Origin: Oribacterium sp. C9
GTDB taxonomy: Bacteria; Bacillota; Clostridia; Lachnospirales; Lachnospiraceae
DNA length: 64,000 nucleotides
Reading direction: 5' to 3'
Assembly (NCBI RefSeq): GCF_002007235.1
Contig: NZ_MUHW01000001.1
Location: forward strand, 62,001 to 126,000
Shown: piece by piece, positions 16,317 through 25,666 of the stretch
Numbering within the stretch: the first letter of the stretch is position 1
How the letters are laid out: each line of letters begins with the position of its first letter
The notes under the pieces: generated by a model
Told to the model about the DNA's origin: nothing
Seen by the model: the letters and a program-made list of their open reading frames with translations, nothing else
The model's database searches: none
Translations under genes and position numbers: made by a program

Positions 16317-16401
16317 AAGGTCGCACGAGTTTTGATATATGTAAAAAAACATAGATCAGAACTTTTAATTCACTATAAAAGTTAAGAATGGAGGTAGTAG
16401 A

Positions 16402-17088
16402 ATGGAGCACTTTACCGAGGAACTCCAGGAACAGTTGCAGGTATCGACCGCGTTTACTGTTCCGGTGTTCGGAGGAATTCAAGTTGCCGAGTCAACAGTT
16501 ATCACATGGGTGATCATGGCAGTGCTTGCTGCATTATCAATTTATCTTGGTTCAAATCTGAAGGTCAGAAACCCTGGTAAGCGTCAGCAGCTGGCTGAGA
16601 TGATAGTCACATGGTTCGATAACTTTACCGGGGAACTTCTTGGAGAACATGGAAAGCAGTACAGCACCATAATTTCCGTTATTCTCATCTACATCGGATT
16701 TTCAAATGTCATCGGGCTTTTTGGATTGAAGCCCCCTACAAAGGATCTTAACGTAACAGTTGGTCTTTCGATTATCAGTATCTTCCTTATCGAGATCGCA
16801 GGATTCAGGAAAAAGGGAGCGAAGGGCTGGGTAAAGCATTTTTCGGAGCCGGTAGCTATAGTAACTCCGATTAATATTTTAGAGCTTGTTATCAGACCTT
16901 TGTCACTGTGTATGAGATTGTTCGGTAATGTACTCGGTGCATTTATCATCATGGAGCTTATCAAGATGGTAGTTCCTGTTGGTATTCCTGCCATCTTCAG
17001 TCTTTATTTTGATATTTTTGACGGACTCATTCAGGCATATGTATTTGTTTTCCTGACATCCCTTTATATTCAGGACGCAACAGAATAA
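16402..17088 (+). CDS. atpB: F1Fo ATP synthase subunit a
   Basis: This 228-residue integral membrane stator subunit forms the ion half-channels beside the c-ring. Several hydrophobic helices are visible, and the essential arginine helix reads VIRPLSLCMRLFGNVLGAFIIM, matching the family motif R-x-L/I-x3-R-L-x-x-N. The C-terminal DGLIQAYVFVFLTSLYIQ is also characteristic. GGAGG precedes the ATG. It is the first gene of the atp operon; no atpI lies upstream. Confidence 0.96.
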   Translation: MEHFTEELQEQLQVSTAFTVPVFGGIQVAESTVITWVIMAVLAALSIYLGSNLKVRNPGKRQQLAEMIVTWFDNFTGELLGEHGKQYSTIISVILIYIGFSNVIGLFGLKPPTKDLNVTVGLSIISIFLIEIAGFRKKGAKGWVKHFSEPVAIVTPINILELVIRPLSLCMRLFGNVLGAFIIMELIKMVVPVGIPAIFSLYFDIFDGLIQAYVFVFLTSLYIQDATE

Positions 17089-17140
17089 AAATTAAAAAAG
17101 AAACTAAATTAATTATTTTATTATTAAAGGAGAATTATTT

Positions 17141-17362
17141 ATGAGCATGACAGCTATTGGTGTAGGTTTAGCAGCACTTGCATGTTTAGGAGCAGGTCTT
17201 TCAATCGGTATCGCAACAGGTAAGGCAGCAGAGGCAATCGCAAGACAGCCTGAGGCTGACGGAAAGATCATGAGAATCCTTCTTCTCGGTTGTGCACTTG
17301 CGGAGGCAACTGCAATTTACGGATTCGTTCTTGGTATCCTTTGCATTTTCTTCCTTAAATAA
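17141..17362 (+). CDS. atpE: F1Fo ATP synthase subunit c
   Basis: This 73-residue hairpin subunit of the rotor ring has two hydrophobic helices joined by the conserved loop ARQPEADGK. The ion-binding carboxylate is E55 in ALAEATAIYG. Aligned on the loop and E55, the position of the Na+-type Gln (Q32 in Ilyobacter) is I22, and the Ser after Glu is A56. The Na+ signature is therefore incomplete and proton coupling is more likely (inference). AAAGGAG precedes the start. Confidence 0.96.
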   Translation: MSMTAIGVGLAALACLGAGLSIGIATGKAAEAIARQPEADGKIMRILLLGCALAEATAIYGFVLGILCIFFLK

Positions 17363-17406
17363 TTTTATATTGTCAAATTATTTGAAATTACAGGAGAAGA
17401 AAACAC

Positions 17407-17913
17407 ATGTTAAGAGTAGATATCAATTTATTATTTACTATCATCAATCTGCTGGTACTTGTTTTTCTTATGAAGAAGTTCCTCTTCAGTCCTATCCGTG
17501 TTGTGCTTGAGAAGCGTCAGGCTGAGATCGAGGAGTCTTATAAGAAGGCAGAGGAGACAAATACAGCTGCTAATGAACTTAAAGCAAAGTATGAAGCAGG
17601 TCTCAATGACATTGAGGAAGAGCGTAAGCAGACTATAAATAATGCCAAAATTGAGGCTTCAAAGGAATACGATGAGATCGTAAATAATGCCAATAAGAAG
17701 GCTGACAAGATTCTTGCAGATGCAAAGCTTCAGGCAGCAAAGGAAGCTGAGACGAAGCAGCGCGAGATGCAGCAGCAGATGGCTGTTCTTGTTGCAGAGG
17801 CGGCATATAAGATCGCAGCTTCACAGGACAGTGCAGCAAATGACAAGAATCTGTTCGATCAGTTCCTCAGCAGCAACAGCCAGCCAACCAACAAGAATGA
17901 TCAGGAGGCATAA
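17407..17913 (+). CDS. atpF: F1Fo ATP synthase subunit b
   Basis: This 168-residue peripheral stalk subunit has one N-terminal membrane helix (about residues 5-25, NLLFTIINLLVLVFLMKKFLF). A long charged helix follows (about 30-150), rich in Glu/Lys/Ala, including the conserved PIRVVLEKRQAEIEESYKKAEE. GGAG lies 8-10 bases before the ATG. The next gene starts 2 bases after the stop, with its ribosome site AGGAGG inside the atpF end, so coupling is likely. Confidence 0.95.
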   Translation: MLRVDINLLFTIINLLVLVFLMKKFLFSPIRVVLEKRQAEIEESYKKAEETNTAANELKAKYEAGLNDIEEERKQTINNAKIEASKEYDEIVNNANKKADKILADAKLQAAKEAETKQREMQQQMAVLVAEAAYKIAASQDSAANDKNLFDQFLSSNSQPTNKNDQEA

Positions 17914-17915
17914 TA

Positions 17916-19967
17916 GTGAGTCTGAATGCCAGAGAAATAGCAGAACGTCTGATTCAGTTACAGGTTTCAGCAAGCGTGATGAAGGCTACTTCACGTATTT
18001 TTGAAGTATTGCCGCAAACCGCATCTCAGCTCAGTGATCCGACTATAGATTTAGCAAAGCGCAATGATGTAGTTGATAGTGTATTTCCTACAGAAGTCAG
18101 AGGAATACTGAAAGAACTCTGTGATGAAAACAAGCTTTCCATGTGGAAGGAGATCGCTGATCAGTATAAGAGCATACGTGCCAATGCAGAGAAGCAGCTC
18201 CATGTTCAGCTTAGATATGTAACCAGACCTTCTGAAAAACAGCTTCTGGATATACAGAAGTTTGTATTTGATAAATATAATACTCAACATTTTGAGTTTG
18301 ATATGACAGAGGATAAAAGCTTAGGCGGCGGATTTATCCTCGAGGTTGGAAATGATCAGTATGACTGGTCTACAAGCGGAAGAAGAAACCAGTTCCTTGA
18401 GCAGCTTAAGGTGACACGTTCCGGACTAACCAGTGACGCGGATATCCTTACCATCCTTCAGCAGAGTGTCAATAACTTTGATCTTAAGGCGGAGAAGAAG
18501 GAGATCGGTTTCATTGAGAGTATAGGTGACGGCATCGCCATAGTTAACGGACTCGATCATGCCATGTATGGTGAAGTTATTTCCTTTGACAACGGTACAA
18601 AGGGAATGGTTCAGAATATCGAGAGAGACAGGATAGGTGTAATCCTGTTCGGTGATGAAACAGGTCTTGGTGAAGGAAGCAGAGGTATCCGTACAGGACG
18701 TATGGCAGGTATCGGAGTTTCAGACGATTATCTGGGAAGAGTTGTAGACGCTCTCGGAAATCCTATAGACGGTCTCGGCGGAATCAATGAGGTTGAATAC
18801 AGACCTATAGAACAGCCGGCTCCCGGAATCATCGATCGTCAGCCTGTAAATGAGCCTATGCAGACAGGAATCCTTGCTATCGACTCCATGTTCCCTATAG
18901 GAAGAGGACAGCGTGAGCTAATCATCGGAGACCGTCAGACAGGTAAGACTTCCATAGCTCTTGATACTATACTTAATCAGCATGATAAGAATTGTATATG
19001 TATCTATGTGGCCATAGGACAGAAGGAATCTACTGTAGCAGCGCTGGTTGAAAACCTGAGAAAACACGATGCTATGAAGTATACCTGCGTAGTAGCCGCT
19101 ACAGCAGCTGATCCTGCACCTATACAGTACATAGCGCCTTATTCGGCAACATCACTTGCCGAGTACTTTATGTATAAGGGACACGATGTGCTTATCGTTT
19201 ATGATGATCTTTCAAAGCATGCGGTAGCATACAGAGCACTGTCACTGCTTCTTGGACGTTCACCGGGACGTGAGGCATATCCTGGAGATGTATTCTATCT
19301 CCACTCAAGACTTCTTGAGCGTTCCTGCCATCTTAATGATAAGCTGGGCGGAGGATCTATCACAGCCCTTCCTATCATCGAGACTCAGGATGGAGATGTT
19401 TCCGCATACATACCAACCAATGTAATTTCCATCACAGATGGACAGATCTTCCTTGAGTCAAACCTTTTCTTCGAAGGTCAGCGTCCTGCGGTTAATGTAG
19501 GTCTTTCTGTTTCCCGAGTTGGCGGAGCAGCCCAGGCCAAGGCTATGAAGAAAGCTTCGGGATCACTTCGTATCGATCTGGCTCAGTACAGAGAGATGGC
19601 TGTATTTACACAGTTCTCTTCAGATCTTGATCAGAATACAAGAGATCTTCTTACTCAGGGTAAGGTACTGATGGAGCTTTTGAAGCAGCCGTTAGGATCT
19701 CCTATGTCCCTTAGCGATCAGGTCATAACTCTTGTGGTTTCACTTAATCATAAGATGATGGATATTGAGCCTAAGAGGGTTAAGGAATTCCAGGGTAAGA
19801 TGCTGACATATTTTGCCCAGAGATATCCTGAGATCGGCAAGAATATCGAGATCTCAAGACTTCTCGGTGATGATTCAAAGAATCAGATCCTTAATGTGGC
19901 AGACGAGTTTAAGCGTCTTTGGGATGAAAAAGACGGACATTTTGAGCTTTCTGAAGAAGAAAAGTGA
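17916..19967 (+). CDS. atpH-atpA: ATP synthase delta-alpha fusion protein
   Basis: One uninterrupted 683-residue frame encodes what are normally two subunits. Residues 1 to about 175 look like delta/OSCP, ending in its signature SLGGGFILEVGNDQYDWSTSGRRNQFLEQL. From about 176 the alpha subunit begins with its usual helix (DADILTILQQSVNNFD) and GDGIA near 204. Walker A GDRQTGKT is near 338-345, about 169 residues later than in E. coli alpha, and the arginine-finger segment is SVSRVGGAAQ. There is no ATG at the junction; only a GTG in LKVTRSG, without a clear ribosome site, could restart translation. The start is GTG at 17916 with AGGAGG 8 bases upstream. Three alphas but one delta are needed per enzyme, so cleavage, internal initiation or an altered architecture must be asked about. 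Confidence 0.92.
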   Translation: MSLNAREIAERLIQLQVSASVMKATSRIFEVLPQTASQLSDPTIDLAKRNDVVDSVFPTEVRGILKELCDENKLSMWKEIADQYKSIRANAEKQLHVQLRYVTRPSEKQLLDIQKFVFDKYNTQHFEFDMTEDKSLGGGFILEVGNDQYDWSTSGRRNQFLEQLKVTRSGLTSDADILTILQQSVNNFDLKAEKKEIGFIESIGDGIAIVNGLDHAMYGEVISFDNGTKGMVQNIERDRIGVILFGDETGLGEGSRGIRTGRMAGIGVSDDYLGRVVDALGNPIDGLGGINEVEYRPIEQPAPGIIDRQPVNEPMQTGILAIDSMFPIGRGQRELIIGDRQTGKTSIALDTILNQHDKNCICIYVAIGQKESTVAALVENLRKHDAMKYTCVVAATAADPAPIQYIAPYSATSLAEYFMYKGHDVLIVYDDLSKHAVAYRALSLLLGRSPGREAYPGDVFYLHSRLLERSCHLNDKLGGGSITALPIIETQDGDVSAYIPTNVISITDGQIFLESNLFFEGQRPAVNVGLSVSRVGGAAQAKAMKKASGSLRIDLAQYREMAVFTQFSSDLDQNTRDLLTQGKVLMELLKQPLGSPMSLSDQVITLVVSLNHKMMDIEPKRVKEFQGKMLTYFAQRYPEIGKNIEISRLLGDDSKNQILNVADEFKRLWDEKDGHFELSEEEK

Positions 19968-19978
19968 TTGTAACTATG

Positions 19979-20010
19979 ATTGAGCTGTACCGAGAGCGGT
20001 ATAGCTCAAT
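19979..20010 (+). other. stem-loop between atpHA and atpG
   Basis: ATTGAGCTGTACCG pairs with CGGTATAGCTCAAT (14 bp, one G-U pair) around an AGAG loop. No T run follows, so it is not an ordinary terminator. It may stabilise the upstream mRNA or mark an RNase cleavage point, tuning alpha against gamma levels. Confidence 0.65.
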
Positions 20011-20039
20011 TAGAAATAGATTATAATGAGGATTAAATA

Positions 20040-20951
20040 GTGGCAACCATAAGAGAACTGCGAGACAGAATCTCGAGTATTGATAATACTTTAAAAATAA
20101 CAAATGCCATGTATCTTATCTCCAGCACGAAGCTTCGTAAAGCAAAGACGGAACTTCAGCAGACTGAGCCGTACTTTTATACACTTCAGACCATGATTCA
20201 GAGAATCCTCAGACATCTGCCTGAAGATTTCACTCATCCGTATCTCGATCTCAGAGAGAATCTCCGTGAGACAGTGGATCCCGTTGATTATCGCACCGCT
20301 ATTATCTGCGTTACTGCTGATAAGGGTCTTGCGGGAGCATACAATCATAATGTAATTAAACGTACAGAAGAGCTTCTCAGAGAGAGACCGAAGCACAGAT
20401 TATATGTGGTCGGTGAAATGGGACGTGTTTATTTCCGTTCCAGCGGAGTAGATGTAGATGAGCAGTTCCAGTACACAGCACAGAATCCGACTTTGCATCG
20501 TGCCCGTGTTATAACAGGTAGAATGCTGGATCTTTTCCAGGAAGATAAAATAGATTCCGTTTATATCGTATATACGAGAATGAAGAATTCTCTGGAGATG
20601 GTAACGGAGACAGAACAGCTTCTTCCTATCGATAAGATCAATGGCGGAATATTGGGCAACAATCAGATACCTATGGTGGCAGGAATGGAGGATTTCAGAC
20701 TTCGTCCTACACCTAAGGCAATTATCGACAATGTTATCCCTGACTACATCAATGGTTTTATATACAGTGCGCTGGTAGAGTCCTTCTGTTCCGAGCAGAA
20801 TGCAAGAATGACTGCCATGGACGCTGCCAACCGAAGCGGCAACAAGCTTAGACAGGAACTGAGCATCCAGTATAACAGAACCCGTCAGGCTGCCATCACA
20901 CAGGAAATAACTGAGATAGCAGCAGGAGCGAGAGCCCAGAAAAAACGGTAA
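20040..20951 (+). CDS. atpG: F1Fo ATP synthase subunit gamma
   Basis: This 303-residue central shaft of F1 has the two terminal helices that form the coiled-coil rotor: MATIRELRDRISSIDNTLKITNAMYLISSTKLRKA at the start and MTAMDAANRSGNKLRQELSIQYNRTRQAAITQEITEIAAGA at the end. The middle has ICVTADKGLAGAYNHNV. It starts with GTG, preceded by GAGG, after the stem-loop at 19979-20010. Length is typical. Confidence 0.96.
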   Translation: MATIRELRDRISSIDNTLKITNAMYLISSTKLRKAKTELQQTEPYFYTLQTMIQRILRHLPEDFTHPYLDLRENLRETVDPVDYRTAIICVTADKGLAGAYNHNVIKRTEELLRERPKHRLYVVGEMGRVYFRSSGVDVDEQFQYTAQNPTLHRARVITGRMLDLFQEDKIDSVYIVYTRMKNSLEMVTETEQLLPIDKINGGILGNNQIPMVAGMEDFRLRPTPKAIIDNVIPDYINGFIYSALVESFCSEQNARMTAMDAANRSGNKLRQELSIQYNRTRQAAITQEITEIAAGARAQKKR

Positions 20952-21015
20952 CGGATAAAGAAATCGAAGTACGCTTTATATATAGGAAGAAACAGCTTAT
21001 GTAAAGTGTTGATGA

Positions 21016-22470
<1,455 letters not shown>

Positions 22471-22578
22471 GGAAAGAAGCGGTTTATGCCGGTGGGGATA
22501 AATTGCCTTCGTGACCTTGATCTGTGTGAGCGACAGAGATATTGATATTTTTTGTAATAGATTATGGGAGGTTTTGAA

Positions 22579-23004
22579 ATGGCAGAAACACCAACGTTCA
22601 GCCTGAAGGTAATAGCTTCCAATAAGGTCTTTTATGACGGACCGGCAGAATATCTGCAGATTATTACACTTACCGGTTCACGTGGATTTATGGCGCATCA
22701 TGCACCATGTATAGTTGCCGTAGAGACCGGTACCATGAGTATAGTGAAGCCGGGAGGAGAAAGGGAGACCGTTGTAGTAAGTGGAGGAATCTGTTCCTGT
22801 GCAAACAACAGACTTACAGTGCTTGTAGATACCTGTGAAACAGCTGACGAGATCGACGTACGAAGAGCAGAAGAAGCAAAGGAAAGAGCTCTCGAGCAGC
22901 TGAGACAGAAACAGTCCGTAGGAGAATATAAGATGACCCAGTCAGCCCTGGCGCGTGCCCTGACCCGACTGGAATTCTCCAGCCAAAAGAAACACTATAT
23001 TTGA
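22579..23004 (+). CDS. atpC: F1Fo ATP synthase subunit epsilon
   Basis: This 141-residue subunit has an N-terminal beta-sandwich (about residues 1-88, FSLKVIASNKVFYDGPAEYLQIITLTGSRGFMAHHAP) and a C-terminal helical hairpin (about 95-135, DVRRAEEAKERALEQLRQKQ...ALARALTRLE) of the kind that can inhibit ATP hydrolysis. The ATG at 22579 is chosen because GGGAGG lies 7 bases upstream; an ATG at 22564 sits too close to any ribosome site. It closes the operon ahead of a strong terminator. Confidence 0.95.
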   Translation: MAETPTFSLKVIASNKVFYDGPAEYLQIITLTGSRGFMAHHAPCIVAVETGTMSIVKPGGERETVVVSGGICSCANNRLTVLVDTCETADEIDVRRAEEAKERALEQLRQKQSVGEYKMTQSALARALTRLEFSSQKKHYI

Positions 23005-23033
23005 TCAGCCGTTGCAAACGCAACAAGACAAGG

Positions 23034-23077
23034 AAGCAACCTCGCTGCAAGTTTACTTGCAAGCGAGGTTGCTTTTT
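23034..23077 (+). terminator. terminator of the atp operon
   Basis: AGCAACCTCGC pairs with GCGAGGTTGCT, with a further GCAAG/CTTGC pairing inside, followed by T6. It starts 30 bases after the atpC stop. Confidence 0.93.
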
Positions 23078-23084
23078 TGGATTG

Positions 23085-23155
23085 TTATGTGGCAATGCCA
23101 CATAATCGGCACGTAGCACGAAGTGCTATGCCGCAGATTGCGGTGGCAATGCTAA
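23085..23155. repeat. cluster of three tight hairpins, possible dispersed repeat
   Basis: Three perfect dyads lie back to back: TTATGTGGCA-a-TGCCACATAA (23085-23105); CGGCA-cg-TAGCAC-gaa-GTGCTA-TGCCG (23107-23133); CCGC-agatt-GCGG (23131-23143). The word GTGGCAATGC occurs at both ends. It is non-coding, follows the atp terminator and is denser in dyads than any other spacer here. It resembles a REP/MITE-like dispersed element, but copies elsewhere cannot be checked within this window. Confidence 0.5.
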
Positions 23156-23234
23156 TCATAACCAAAAAGAAATAGAAATCCACAATACAAAATTATAAAA
23201 TGGATAGAGAACTCTTGATAGAAAGGCAAACCCT

Positions 23235-24041
23235 ATGAAGACCATAAATGAACTTAAGATAGGTTATATCGGTTTCGGGAACATGGCAGGAGCCATCGCT
23301 CAGGGACTTATAAATTCAGGATTCAAAGCATCCAATATGTACGCTGTGGCGGGACATTTTGATAAGCTAAGTGAGAAATGTGAAAAAATGGGCGGTATCA
23401 ATGCGCTTTTGGATCCACTGGAGCTTGCATCTGCCTCGGATATAGTTTTTATAGCGGTAAAGCCAAATAAAATAAAGGATGTAATTACTCCTCTTGCAGA
23501 AGCTTTGTCAGAGGAAAAAGTGGTTATATCCATAGCATGGGGTTATGACTTTGAAAGATATTTCGAAGAAGATGTACTGAAGACAGGTACACATCTAATT
23601 TGTACCTGCCCCAATACTCCTGTTTCCATAAACAAGGGAATATTTGTGGCTGAGAACAGGCACTCTCTCGCAGAGGAAGAGCTTAAATCTGTTGAAGAGC
23701 TCCTTTCAAATTTAGGAAGACTGATATTTGTTGATACTAAGCTTATGGGAGCATCAGGAACAGTATGCGGCTGTGGTCCGGCATTTGCTGATCTTTTCAT
23801 GGAGTCAATGGCAGATGCGGCTGTAATGTATGGTATTCCGAGAAAAACAGCCTATGAGATGGTTTCTGCCATGATAGAGGGTAATGCTGCTCTCCAGCTT
23901 TCAAGTGGCAAGCATCCGGGAGAAATGAAGGATGAGGTCTGCTCTCCGGGAGGATCCACTATAAGAGGCGTCGCGGCCCTTGAAGAATATGGATTAAGAG
24001 CAGCGGTTATAGCTGCAATAAAGGCTATTCAGGAGAAATAA
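23235..24041 (+). CDS. proC: pyrroline-5-carboxylate reductase
   Basis: This 268-residue enzyme carries out the last step of proline synthesis, reducing pyrroline-5-carboxylate with NAD(P)H. The Rossmann start is KIGYIGFGNMAGAIAQGLI, and the family signature near the C-terminus is CSPGGSTIRGVAALEEYGLRAAVI. Length is normal. It appears monocistronic, with no proA or proB nearby. Confidence 0.95.
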   Translation: MKTINELKIGYIGFGNMAGAIAQGLINSGFKASNMYAVAGHFDKLSEKCEKMGGINALLDPLELASASDIVFIAVKPNKIKDVITPLAEALSEEKVVISIAWGYDFERYFEEDVLKTGTHLICTCPNTPVSINKGIFVAENRHSLAEEELKSVEELLSNLGRLIFVDTKLMGASGTVCGCGPAFADLFMESMADAAVMYGIPRKTAYEMVSAMIEGNAALQLSSGKHPGEMKDEVCSPGGSTIRGVAALEEYGLRAAVIAAIKAIQEK

Positions 24042-24107
24042 ACATTTAAATATTGACTAAATTCCGCTTACAGGAATCATCATATGTTAATCCCAACGAT
24101 AAAAAAC

Positions 24108-24136
24108 TTGTAAGTATTACGTAAAAAGTGTATTAT
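24108..24136 (+). promoter_or_regulatory. promoter of the 32-residue membrane peptide gene
   Basis: TTGTAA, a 17-base spacer and TATTAT end about 75 bases before the start codon at 24211. Confidence 0.65.
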
Positions 24137-24210
24137 ATAAAAAATATTGGCAGAATTATGCCGGTTTAGACATTGAATACCAAAAGGGATTTCAAGGAGA
24201 TTTAATTAAG

Positions 24211-24309
24211 ATGATGAGTCCAAAAGCAAAGAAGACTATATCAGCGGTTATTGTCATTGCTCTTATACTTGCAATGGTGCTGACTATGGTTCTTCCTTAT
24301 ATTGTTTGA
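24211..24309 (+). CDS. 32-residue single-pass membrane peptide
   Basis: The frame reads MMSPKAKKTISAVIVIALILAMVLTMVLPYIV. It has a short basic N-terminus and one hydrophobic helix of about 20 residues reaching the C-terminus. AAGGAGA lies 11 bases before the first ATG (14 before the second). A promoter lies upstream and a strong terminator 19 bases after the stop, so this is a complete stand-alone transcription unit. I do not know its function. Small stress- or membrane-complex-associated peptides have this shape. Confidence 0.75.
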   Translation: MMSPKAKKTISAVIVIALILAMVLTMVLPYIV

Positions 24310-24327
24310 AGAAGACAGAGTAAAACG

Positions 24328-24361
24328 AAGCGGCAGTCCATTGAGGACAGCCGCTTTTTTT
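24328..24361 (+). terminator. terminator after the membrane peptide
   Basis: AAGCGGC-a-GTCC and GGAC-a-GCCGCTT form an 11-bp stem with one mismatch, followed by T7. Confidence 0.9.
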
Positions 24362-24425
24362 ATAACAGCAGTAATATTTGTTTTGGGATTTCTCATTAAA
24401 CATAACAGCAGATTGGATATTTAAT

Positions 24426-25187
24426 ATGAAATATAAAATTACTCCCGGTCAGGATCTGGTTATGGTCGGTGAAGCAGGAACCTACGCTGTCAGAAGGCTT
24501 TTGGAGGGTTTTTCCGATAAGATCAGTGGCAGATTCTCAAATAGTTATCTTGCTGAAGAGATCAGTAAACTTTCTGAACAGGATGAGGCTATAGAACAGT
24601 GGTATAATGCAGCGAGAGAGGCACGAGCGGGACAGCTAGATGATCCTGTGGAAAGTCTGATTCCGGGCTATAAAAGTAAATACGGAGTTACAAAGGTATG
24701 TCCTGTTGAGAAGGGGGGAGTTCTGAAGGCTCTGTGGGATTTTTGTGAGTCAGAGGCATTGGACCCTGAAACAGGAAAGAAAAAGGGAAATGGAGTTGGC
24801 TGTGAATTCAGATATGATCGTATCCCTGTAAGCCAGTTCACAACTGAAATTTGCGAGATATTTGATTTATCGCCATTTAGGCTGTGGTCTGAGAATTGTT
24901 GGATCATGGCTATGGATAAAGGGACTCAATTCTGTGAAGATTTTGTAAAGCTTCAGATCGAGCATTCCAAAAGTATTGCCGATGAAGGCCTTTTAAATGG
25001 AAAGAGAGCAGGCTTTGACAGCGAACATCTGCGTACCACTGAACCTGTTAAAGCTTCTGTTTTTGGAAGATTTACAGCTGAAAAAAAGAGAATACGTGTA
25101 GATGGGGCGGAAATTGCCTATTTGACAAAGGAATCTTATGAGGAGTTGGATAAAATACTCATGGGAGAAAGTGAGGAGAAAAAATGA
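24426..25187 (+). CDS. AIR synthase/HypE-like C-terminal domain protein
   Basis: This 253-residue protein has a middle part (KGGVLKALWDFCESE...GVGCEFRYDRIPVSQFTTEICEIFDLSPFRLWSENCWIMAM) that resembles the C-terminal domain of the PurM/HypE/SelD/ThiL superfamily (GGxxxALxE...IPV...E...L..DPL...S.G.L). The N-terminal half of that superfamily, which carries most ATP-binding residues, is absent or not recognisable, so a synthase activity is doubtful. The ATG at 24426 has only a weak ribosome site. Its end overlaps the Lrp-type gene by 4 bases, which in turn overlaps an aminotransferase by 4, a tight three-gene operon suggesting a role tied to amino-acid metabolism. Confidence 0.65.
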   Translation: MKYKITPGQDLVMVGEAGTYAVRRLLEGFSDKISGRFSNSYLAEEISKLSEQDEAIEQWYNAAREARAGQLDDPVESLIPGYKSKYGVTKVCPVEKGGVLKALWDFCESEALDPETGKKKGNGVGCEFRYDRIPVSQFTTEICEIFDLSPFRLWSENCWIMAMDKGTQFCEDFVKLQIEHSKSIADEGLLNGKRAGFDSEHLRTTEPVKASVFGRFTAEKKRIRVDGAEIAYLTKESYEELDKILMGESEEKK

Positions 25188-25666
25188 GAGAGAAAATATT
25201 GACTATAATAGAAAAGAATTCTCGTCTTACCGTTAAGGATATAGCCAGTATCCTTGGAGAGGATGAGGTAAAGGTAGCTGCTGAGATTGAAGCTCTGGAA
25301 AAGGAACACATAATTTGCGGTTATCATACACTTATTAACTGGGACAAAACAAATGATGAAAGAGTTGATGCTCTTATCGAGGTAAAGGTTACTCCACAGC
25401 GAGGACTTGGATTTGATTCCATAGCACAGCGCATTTATCAGTATGATGAGGTGGATGCAGTATATCTTATGTCCGGCTCTTTTGATTTTACCGTTCTTAT
25501 CAGCGGAAAGACTATGAAGGAGGTAGCATCTTTCGTTTCCAGCAAGCTTTCTCCTATGGATTCTGTACTTTCAACTGCAACACATTTCGTACTTAAGAAG
25601 TATAAGGATCACGGCACTGTCATTGAGCAGCCGAGAGTTGATGAGAGAATGAAGGTATCACCATGA
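25184..25666 (+). CDS. Lrp/AsnC-family transcriptional regulator
   Basis: This 160-residue regulator has an N-terminal HTH (about residues 1-45, LTIIEKNSRLTVKDIASILGEDEVKVAAEIEALEKEHIICGY) and a RAM/AsnC ligand-sensing domain (about 65-145, ALIEVKVTPQRGLGFDSIAQRIYQYDEVDAVYLMSGSFDFTVLISG). It overlaps both neighbours by 4 bases (ATGA), so it is co-translated with the AIR-synthase-like protein and the aminotransferase and probably controls them in response to an amino acid. Confidence 0.93.
   Translation: MREKILTIIEKNSRLTVKDIASILGEDEVKVAAEIEALEKEHIICGYHTLINWDKTNDERVDALIEVKVTPQRGLGFDSIAQRIYQYDEVDAVYLMSGSFDFTVLISGKTMKEVASFVSSKLSPMDSVLSTATHFVLKKYKDHGTVIEQPRVDERMKVSP

Larger units (their letters stand above)
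15940..16401. other. 462-base divergent spacer between LysR gene and atp operon
   Basis: It holds a good minus-strand promoter (16229-16257) and a good plus-strand promoter (16289-16316). The LysR leader would be about 280 bases, unusually long. No atpI or atpZ gene is present ahead of atpB. I see no RNA family signature. Confidence 0.5.

Noticed and set aside
16195-16482. Minus-strand open frames overlapping the atpB start and the LysR leader
   Set aside because: They are hydrophobic, AT-driven and unlike any family, and they overlap the clear atp promoter and atpB.
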